A stretch of DNA of 64,000 nt from Hybos culiciformis (lineage: Eukaryota; Arthropoda; Insecta; Diptera; Hybotidae): assembly GCA_964007475.1 (NCBI GenBank), contig OZ023273.1, positions 84,579,712 to 84,643,711 of the forward strand, given 5' to 3'. The notes under the pieces are model-generated. The model did no database searches, was not told the origin of the DNA, and saw only the letters and a program-made list of their open reading frames with translations. Positions 56,089 to 64,000 of this stretch are shown here, one piece after another. Both the position numbers and the translations under genes were made by a program. Position 1 is the first letter of the stretch; each line of letters starts with the position of its first letter.

Positions 56089-56586
56089 CATCATACTTTT
56101 TGAGTTGTACAAAAGCGTGCATTTGTTTTTCATCTAAAATCTATTAATTTCCCATCTTAAACTACAACCTTTTCCTAAATTTCGAAAATTTATAGTTAAT
56201 ACACAAATCCATTTTATGAATAAATATAATATTTTTTTGAAGAATAGATCCATATATGAGCTGTTATTTTTAGAAGTGGTATAAGTCCATTTTTTCATAT
56301 GTTGAGATATCTAAGGATTCGCGTCTGAATTAATTTAAAAATATTAGAAAACGTTAATCGATGCGGGTGATTTTTCTAACACTATAAACCTATTAAATAT
56401 TATTATGCAATTTTACACTTATTACAATTTTTAATAATTTTTTTTGCTAAATTTCAAAAACTTATAGTTAATACAAACATCCATTTTATGAATAAATATA
56501 ATTTTTTTTTTCGAAGAATAAATCCATGTATATTTTGTAGAAAATATAATGCACCCTCTGCCGTGTCCAACTCAAAAAGTATGATG
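56089..56586. repeat. 19-bp exact inverted repeat enclosing two direct copies
   Basis: CATCATACTTTTTGAGTTG (56089-56107) is exactly inverted at 56568-56586. Between them, an about 82-bp segment with TATAGTTAATAC and CATTTTATGAATAAATATAA occurs twice in direct orientation (56177-56258 and 56447-56532). It may be a small transposon; no TSD was found. Confidence 0.65.
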
Positions 56587-56589
56587 TTT

Positions 56590-57900
56590 CTATCAATACT
56601 AATAAATAGTATACAAATTTTATATTTTTATATATTAACCTCTAGTGTAATTACTTAAAATAATTTGTGTTTAGAGGTATAAATTGGTGTTTTTAGATAT
56701 AATTAGTATCCTTTTTAGTTTAATTTAATTATTTATTATTTTATATATGTATATAATTATGTATGTGTAAATATTATTGTTATTGGTAAGGATACTATAT
56801 TTAATAAAATCGCAAAAAAAATAAATTATAAAAACTTTTAGCTAGCACAATTATATTAATTTTAAAACATATAGTACATATGTACTGTGCATATAGATTT
56901 ATATATAAACATACTAGGTACACACATATTTCACATTTTCAACAAAAAATTATTATTATAATACTTATATACATTTGTACATTATATATGTATATACATA
57001 ATATTTATACAAACAGAAAATTTTAATTTTTTGTTTCATTATTAGGTATTTCTATATTTTTATTAGGTGGGCTAATATTTCTTTTTATTTTTTTGATATA
57101 ATTTATATATAAAGGAATTTTGTATTAAAAATTTTTGTCATTAGGTATTTTTAATCAAATATATATACTAACATTTTTTATTTATTTTTATTTTTTGTCA
57201 TAAAATTCGATAATTATATAAAGAGTTGAAATGTAAAAAAAAAATAAAACTTTAACAAATATAAATATATTATTTAAATAATTATATTAAAGCTATCAAT
57301 AAAAATAATCATTTATATATTAATAAATTTATATGCACCTATATAGAAAATTATAAAAAATGGAATAATCAAAGTTTAATGTCTCGGTCTTATATTCGGA
57401 ACTCATTTGTGATCAAATTGTTTTTAAATTAAATTTTTTAAAGATTTAATTATCTCAAAATTTGAACCACAGCTGTAATAATATTAATAGGTTTATCCAT
57501 TTACACTAGGTTTATCAATTTACATGATGGTCAACTTAAACATGACATAGGTATTTTTTCATTTACGCTTTGATCAAATTTTATTTTTCGCCATTTAAAA
57601 AGGAAATTGCTTCATAACTAATTTGTTCTAAAAACAGTGTTTTTAAGTGAACCAAAATGATTTGATAAAAAATCTATTTTCTTTTTGAGCTTTTTAACCC
57701 TTCCCGGAAATTTACAAGTAATGAAGTCTAAATGGCAATTGAAGGAAAGTGAAAATAAAAAAAAAAATAAAAAAAGTATACATTTGGAAAATAATATTTT
57801 AACTCAAAATTTCACTTCAATAAAAAATATATTTAGTCTATATATTATTTTTTATTCAGACAAAAGGTTCCGTTAAGATTAATTGCTCCGTCCAAAACAT
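56590..57900. other. Very AT-rich stretch without recognisable features
   Basis: TA-rich text with TATATA and ATTATT words. No gene, bounded element or RNA was recognised. Confidence 0.5.
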
Positions 57901-58115
57901 TTTTGTCCCAAAATTTGATTGAAAGCCGTTTTAGTTGTTTCAATCTATTGTCCCAAAATTTGATTGAAAGCCGTTTTAGATAATTTTAAAGTTTAATTTA
58001 GAATAAAACATTTGTTCACAAACTCCGGACTGTTTCATACTTTAAAATGGTATGAAACTTTTTAGAATCGGTTAAGGGTAAGTGCACGAAATCTCTTCAA
58101 AACTATTTTTTGCTT
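57893..58115. mobile_element. Partial copy of the palindromic MITE family at 21.1 kb
   Basis: TTTAAAGTTTAATTTAGAA, GTTTCATACTTTAAAATGGT, TTTTTAGAATCGGTTAAG and GTGCACGAAATCTCTTCAAA match the left arm and centre of 21121-21480. The right arm is missing. At its left edge GTCCCAAAATTTGATTGAAA is duplicated with a 48-bp period (57905, 57953). Confidence 0.75.
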
Positions 58116-58507
58116 TGTTTTTTTTGATTCGTTAACAGTTTTATTTCTCAGTTGTTTCAATCTATTAGTCATTTTTAATTTCGAAAAAACCTTTTTTTTT
58201 ATTTTTGGGACTATCCATAACCATAACAGATTTTGAACCAAAAATATTTACTTATTAAAATTGTGGAACAAAATCTAAGATTGTAAAAACAAGTCGCAGG
58301 AAAATATTATTTTATTTTTCATATTTAAATTGTACTCTGCGTACCAGCCAATGTTCCATTTAATTTTTTTGAAAGAACTAGCTTGCACGCATTATTTGTT
58401 AGACGAACATCGGTATCAGCCTTTTTTGTACAATTTTTGTTAAATTTAAAAAAAAAGGTAAAATTGGACACTGTGTGATGTTCAGATGTTATTATTTAGT
58501 TTATTTA

Positions 58508-58919
58508 CACTGTAAAAAATAATGTAAAATTACACAAAACTTTACACTGCTAGCCACGTAAATTTACAGTATCTACCTTGTAAAATTTATTTCATTGAAT
58601 ATTACAGAATTTTACGTTACAATATTACACAAATCCTGCAAATTTACTGAATTTTTTGTACTTTTGCAAATCAAACTTAGTTTTTACACAAATTTCTATT
58701 GAATTTACATAGATTCTTGAAAAGTAATATGTATTTTTAGTAAATAAAGTAAAATTGGATGGTTTTGGCGTCTAAAACTACATTCTGTAAAACTGTAAAA
58801 GTACAAACCAGGTGAAAATTTACATTTTGGAAAAACAAAATGTAATAGTTCATGAATTATCGTTGGATAGAGAAAACCAACGATAAGTCATGTAAAATCA
58901 CTAAAAAATTTTACCAGTG
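58508..58919. mobile_element. MITE with CACTGTAAAA ends
   Basis: CACTGTAAAAAATAATGTAA at the left pairs with a right end that reads CACTGGTAAAATTTTTTAGT on the minus strand. TA flanks both sides (58506-58507, 58920-58921). Many GTAAAAT / ATTTTAC words lie inside. CACTG ends recall CACTA-type elements, but the superfamily is uncertain. Confidence 0.65.
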
Positions 58920-60163
58920 TAGACCTAGAAGCGTACACTCTAATTTGGTTAAACTGTTAACGCTTATATTTGGTAGAAAAATTGAACAAGAATTTAAAAT
59001 TGGACCAATCATGTCATTCATTAATTAAATCTAGGAGAATAAGATAATAATAATAAGTAATGGAAGAACGAATCGAACATACATAATACTTATATGCGAG
59101 TTTGGAGAATCTAAGTACACACATCATAACATCCCTTTGGCCGTGATACATGATTTAGGTTATTTACTCCTTGGCTATCCCGCCAAAATTCGGAAGGAAT
59201 ATTTCTGATATATTCTGTTCTTACATATATTCTATTCTATCGTCAACTTCAATTCAATTTCAAATTCGATTCTCTCTAATTTAACTGAGCCGTGCGCGGA
59301 ATATTTATTATGTAAGTAAATCTTTAAAATCAAAAAGTATTGGGCACGGATATATAAACAGGATTGCTGACTTCTGAACAAATTTTATTAAAAAAAAGTT
59401 CCTAAAAAGTACCCGTAGTTTCAGTCACCACCGTTAGGAATAAGGGACCTATACGAAACTGTATAGAATCCCTTATTCAAGTTGATACTTTTAGCCGAAA
59501 TGACCGACGAGCCGCAGAATAATCCCTTAATCAAGTTAATAATTTTAGTTTATAAAATAATTATTCTTTTAGTACTATAAAATAATTATTCTAAAATAAA
59601 AACATAATAACTAATTATAAAATAAAAGTCTTAAACCAAAGAAAGATTAACTGATTTCTTAGCAGCAGCAAAATAAAAAGAAATATTTAAAAAAGCAAAT
59701 ATTTATTGAAAATATTATTTTACAAGCTTGTTAATTTGGAAGCTCGCTGGCTTTGCTTAAAATTTATAACTAAAGTTAAATTTTATTATTGTTAGACTTC
59801 CGAAGCAAACAATTAAATGTCAGTTTATAAAATAAAATTTAATTTAAAGTTAATTTAAAAAAAGAATATTAGTGCATTTTTTGATTCAAAATAACGAAAA
59901 AATATCGTGTAAAAAAATTTAAAGAAATATAATCAGTGTTTAATTCCTTTTTTAAAGCGATTATGCCGGAAAAACCTAAGCTTAAATCGGAAAATATTTT
60001 GGGAAAATTCGGAATATTTTAAATTAATAAATGTAAACAACATAAGGGGCTAACCTAGAGGTGGTAAGTGATATTATGGATATTTTTTGGGAACGAAAAT
60101 TTTGTATGAGTCAAACATCCTGTTTATATATCCTGGTATTGGGGCAAAATATAAATTTAATTA

Positions 60164-60346
60164 GAGTACGATTCAAATCACTTGACCAATCCGTTATGCA
60201 AAGCTTTCCCTTTCCATCACAAAATTCCATACAAAATTTAGGAGAAATTATTTAAGAAAAAAGCTCATGCAAATTTTGTATGGAATTTTGTAATGGAAAG
60301 GGAAAGATTTGCATAACGGATTGGTCAAGTGATTTGAATCGTACTC
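60164..60346. mobile_element. Tc1/mariner-type MITE sharing the TIR of the 13.9-25.7 kb element
   Basis: The 183-bp unit is almost entirely two arms of about 75 bp starting AGTACGATTCAAATCACTTG (after a G), with ACCAATCCGTTATGCAAA next, flanked by TA on both sides. The outermost 20 bases are the TIR of the large interrupted element, so this is probably mobilised by the same transposase. Confidence 0.92.
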
Positions 60347-60981
60347 TAAAAAAGATTATTATTTGATTTCTACACTTATCAAGGTGGTTTTTTTTATTTG
60401 AAATGTCAACTGAAGCGATCAAAATAAAATACACTAAAATCCAAAATGTACACACAAAAATTAAAAATTATTATTTAAAAAAAATTCAACTAAATAAAAA
60501 ATATGTAAGTACCTATAAGATAACATATCGAGACATATGTAGTCCGACAATAACTTTTAAAAAGATATTGATATTAGATAACAGTAATAATAATAATATT
60601 AGTATAAATTTCGCACATAATCAATATAACTTTTATCAAGGTTGTTAGGGCTATTTCTGATATTTGATTTTAAGAATTATTGCTTGTAAATTTAGTGCAG
60701 GAACCTTGAATTCTACTTAAATAACTTAAATAATAAAATGGGGTACAATAAAAAACTCTTGCGAAAAGTCCAAATAAAAAAGCGGTTCTCATAATGATAT
60801 TTTCACTTTTTTACATTACTGGGCAATAAACACAATTTCGTTATAATATTTATAAGTTTCATGCCCAACATTTCTAGCGGCGACTCAGACTCGAAAAAAA
60901 ATGATTTGTGAAAAAATGTACATAGCGGAAATGTCAAAGAAAAAAAAAATAAATAAATTTTAGATTTTATTTCAAACTATA

Positions 60982-61737
60982 TCGACGGGTCCGAAGAGTA
61001 CTATCGTATCTCAAAATCACTAGTTTTCACAGAAACCAAAACACTGTTTGTTTTAAAATTTTTCTTCAAAAGTCCTCATTTTTTTTACATGGTTTTATGA
61101 AAAAAATTTTATTATATTTTTAACAATTAATAAAATTTATTGGAAAATTTGAAAATTTTAATCAAATTTTAACATTTTTAAGTTTTTACGATGATCGCTT
61201 CATTTAGTAACATTGCCTAAATGGATATACGATAATTGCAAATTTTTTTCTGCCGTTTAATATCGTAAGTTGACGATATTAAGTACGGTTGACATCGTAT
61301 CTTTATTTAGGTCTAACAAAACAAAGCACAATAAAATCGTATTTCCATACGACAGCGATGAATTTCATGCCAATATCGTAAGTTGGTGGTTAACGGAAGT
61401 TTAAGATTGTAAAAACGACAAGTTCTAGCATTCATTAATTGTATCTCATGATAAAAGAATTTTTTTTTTATTTTTTACTAATCGTATTTTCATTTACAAT
61501 TTTTGATTGATGGAAAGTGGGCTTGTATATAAATATACAATTCGGCTCGTACGTCGATTTTACTTACAATAAAAATATTTTTATTATTTTGAATGTGTTT
61601 TATTTCACTTAGGAACGTCAGTATGACCCAAAATCGTAGATATGACTGCGGAGAATCATTTTTAATATAAATCGTATCTCAATTTATCTCAATTCTATTG
61701 TATCTCAATTTACCATAGTACTCTTGGGACCCGTCGA
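60982..61737. mobile_element. TA-flanked element with TCGACGGGTCC ends
   Basis: TCGACGGGTCCGAAGAGTAC and, minus strand, TCGACGGGTCCCAAGAGTAC match at 19 of 20. Both continue into TAT-G or C-rich text with ATCGTATCTCAA words. TA lies on each side. 756 bp, no transposase. A Tc1/mariner-type MITE is the best fit. Confidence 0.8.
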
Positions 61738-62283
61738 TATTATCACACATTCAAACATCAATGTCATACAAATAAATACAAAAATTAAACTTGTTACGTC
61801 CACATCAGGCGCCTCCAATTTATTAGAATCCGGTTCTTCTCCAGCATAACGGTAGAATACAATTGTTTGGTATTTAGAAATAATTATAAATTGCCGAAGT
61901 TACGCGATAGATGCAAAAAAAGCCAACTTTGTTTTTTGTGCCTGCTGTGTTCAACTTCAAATGTACGCTGATTGTCTACACACTACAAGAAGATTTAAAC
62001 ACAGTCACTATGATAAAATAATTATGAAAATACAATTAAAAACGGTTACAATTAAATGCACACGAAAAACTTCCGATTTTTGAATTTGATTTAACAAAAA
62101 ATTAGATTTTTTAATTATACAATTTTGTGAATTTTCGAATTTTTTTTTTTATAATTAATTTTTTTATTTATCTAAATAATTTTTAACAAATTCCTGTAAT
62201 AAATCTCCGAGAAATTGACACACGATATATAATTCTAAAAAAAAGAGTATAATTTTAAATTTGTATAATTAATTACATTTGAC

Positions 62284-62841
62284 CATAGCATCTATAATAG
62301 AATGGATGACTATTAGTGCTCCGTTTCGAAAATTAAAAAAAAAAAAAACAAAAAATTAAAAAATAGTATTGAAAAGGGAAAAACGTAAGCCGCTTTGATT
62401 TCTGTGGCTACTTACCAAAACTATTATACATAGGGAAAAATAATTTTCTGTAATTGTTTTATTCATAGCTTAATTCCATCAAACTTGAATAACAAATGAT
62501 TTTTTTTCATATTTGCCACTATTTGACTTCCATCCTTTTACAATACATACCTTCATTTTTAGATTTTTCTTTGCTAAATTTCACTTAATTTTATTTATTT
62601 TTTTCTTCAAATTAAAAATTTTGAAAATTATGATGACAAAATAATAAAAAAGAAAATTTTGGTTACTTGATATCGATCCGGAATTAAAATCCGGCTCAGC
62701 TTATTTAATAACGTTACTTGCTTTTTTCCCTTTTCAATAAGAAAATGCGTCGTTGTTTATAAATTCTAAATTTTTGCCAACAACAACAATTTTCATACAA
62801 AATTTTGAGAAGTGGTCATCCATTCTATTATAGATGCCGTG
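62284..62841. mobile_element. hAT-type MITE (TIR CAYRGCATCTATAATAG)
   Basis: The left end CATAGCATCTATAATAGAAT and right end, minus strand, CACGGCATCTATAATAGAAT match at 18 of 20. An exact 8-bp duplication CATTTGAC lies on both sides (62276-62283, 62842-62849). 558 bp with no coding capacity. Confidence 0.9.
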
Positions 62842-62914
62842 CATTTGACTATATTTTTGTTTGACTGTATTTGTTTTTTTAATAGACCAGTTAAATTAAT
62901 AAAAATACAATTAT

Positions 62915-63020
62915 ATTGAAATGCAGTCAAACGTTATTACAGTAAAATGTATTTGCAGTCGAATGCAATCACATTCAAATGTATTTACAGTCAAATGTTA
63001 TTACAGTTAAATGTATTCCT
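62915..63020. repeat. Degenerate minisatellite of CAGTCAAATGTATTTA-like units
   Basis: Six or so units of about 15-17 bp (CAGTCAAACGTTATTA, CAGTAAAATGTATTTG, CAGTCGAATGCAATCA and similar) follow the hAT. The inverted word CATTTGACTxTATTT lies at 62842-62875, so the array may be one arm of an older element that the hAT hit. Confidence 0.65.
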
Positions 63021-64000
63021 ATAAAAGAAAAAATTAGGTAGCTAATTGCTTTCTGCATAAAAATTAGATAGTTAATTTTATTCCAAAGATTTCATATAAT
63101 AAATATAAGATACAGCAGCTGACGAAATTTGTTTTTTGGGGCAGTATAAAATTATTTTTAATGAACCAATTTTGTGTCCCCTAATGCGCAATTATAGGAG
63201 TTTGAAGCTCATTTGTTTTTCTTCTTTGTATAAACTCGCTGCTGCTCGAAATAATAGTTAGTGCGTGCTCTATATTTTTTGTATTTTATATTTTTTCTGT
63301 TCCCAATATAATAGTTTTTCTAAATTATATATTTTTATTATTCAACTTTTTTGTCTACCACTTGATACAAAATGTCCACATTTTCAGTATGTGTTGCTAA
63401 ATATAAAACTTTTAGCAAGAAAACTGTGTAAGAATGTTGTTTCCAGTACAAAAAATTTGTAAAAATAAAGGGATGTGCTAAATTATTTCGAACAGCAAAG
63501 TTTTGTACATTTTATTTAAAACAATTTCAAACAATTTTTTTTAAGCAACACAAAATTTTTCTAAAGATATAGAATTTGGTTCTTTCGTTTTTTTTTTTTT
63601 TTTAATTTTTTCGTTAGCCACTGAACATATAAATATTTATTATTTCTTAAGTTTTTTAACTTTTGATCACAAAATAACAAATATATAAGGTATATAATTT
63701 TTTTTTTCAAAACTGTTCAAAAGACAATTAATTGTTCATAAATATTAATTTTTTTTTTGTTTTATAAGAGAATTTACCCTAGACGGCTCGATTTTGACCT
63801 TTATCGTTATCGCCAGTAATTCACTCGGAGTAAAACATGCATCATCGAAAGTGAAGAAGGGAGCAATAATACAAATTGCACATTTTTGCAGATGAGAACA
63901 TTTAATTAAAAAAATAATAGTCAGAAGACGCTGGTGGATAAAAAATTTCAGATTCGATTGAATGATCTTTGAGTGAATTACGAGCGATGAACTAAAAAAA
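63021..64000. other. Non-coding stretch to the right edge
   Basis: I see no gene or bounded element. Confidence 0.45.

Larger units (their letters stand above)
45259..64000 (+). other. Presumed first coding intron of the receptor gene
   Basis: After the GTAAGT donor I searched the plus strand for the next ligand-binding-domain block and saw none. The region holds only repeats, MITEs, a Helitron, a decayed hAT gene and a gap of 200 N. The intron therefore probably exceeds 18.7 kb. An exon lost in the gap cannot be excluded. Confidence 0.55.

Overview
The window is strongly AT-rich eukaryotic DNA, most likely from an insect. It has one recognisable host coding exon. Introns with GT..AG ends of 60-70 bp occur inside transposon genes, and arthropod-style TATA plus TCAGTT core-promoter motifs are present. 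There are no bacterial-type operons. The only confident host gene is the first coding exon of a metabotropic glutamate receptor family protein (44824-45258, +): a signal peptide and the start of the ligand-binding domain, ending at a GTAAGT donor. I found no second exon, so its first coding intron should run past the right edge of the window (more than 18.7 kb).

Almost everything else is transposable elements. Many have ends that can be fixed by terminal inverted repeats (TIRs) plus target-site duplications (TSDs). From left to right: hAT-type MITEs (698-1184, 4810-5612) and a TTAA element (1580-2309); an internally deleted PIF/Harbinger copy (about 6.6-8.1 kb); a 1.3-kb Harbinger MITE (8159-9452); a Tc1 remnant and a Harbinger helix-turn-helix exon; then a 1.23-kb foldback element built from short TTGTACAA repeats around a GC-rich palindrome (10563-11792), and a 5S-rRNA-like SINE at 12.05 kb.

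The centre-left is a nested stack. A hAT MITE (13706-26134) is split by a Tc1/mariner-superfamily element with its own broken transposase (13859-25684). That element is split by a gag-only LTR retrotransposon (13886-16208) and by a second hAT (18041-24452). The second hAT contains a third hAT (18689-24237), which carries a PIF/Harbinger gene pair that still looks intact: a 418-aa transposase on + (18967-20351) and a 248-aa Myb/SANT-like partner on - (21570-22792). Between the pair sit a Helitron (20354-20723) and a palindromic MITE (21121-21480).

Further right come a LINE remnant, a pogo-like element (26766-27677), and two direct copies of a roughly 3-kb unit (28.5-31.7 kb and 37.3-39.9 kb), each holding the same TATA/initiator core promoter. 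Between the copies lies a MULE with a FLYWCH-type transposase broken by a hAT (32734-35862).

The presumed receptor intron (45.3-64 kb) holds a decayed hAT transposase, degenerate dispersed repeats, several MITEs and an assembly gap (55018-55217). It also holds a Helitron (52952-54834) in which a 7-bp unit has expanded to about 170 copies. The Helitron at 20.4 kb carries the unexpanded version of the same site.
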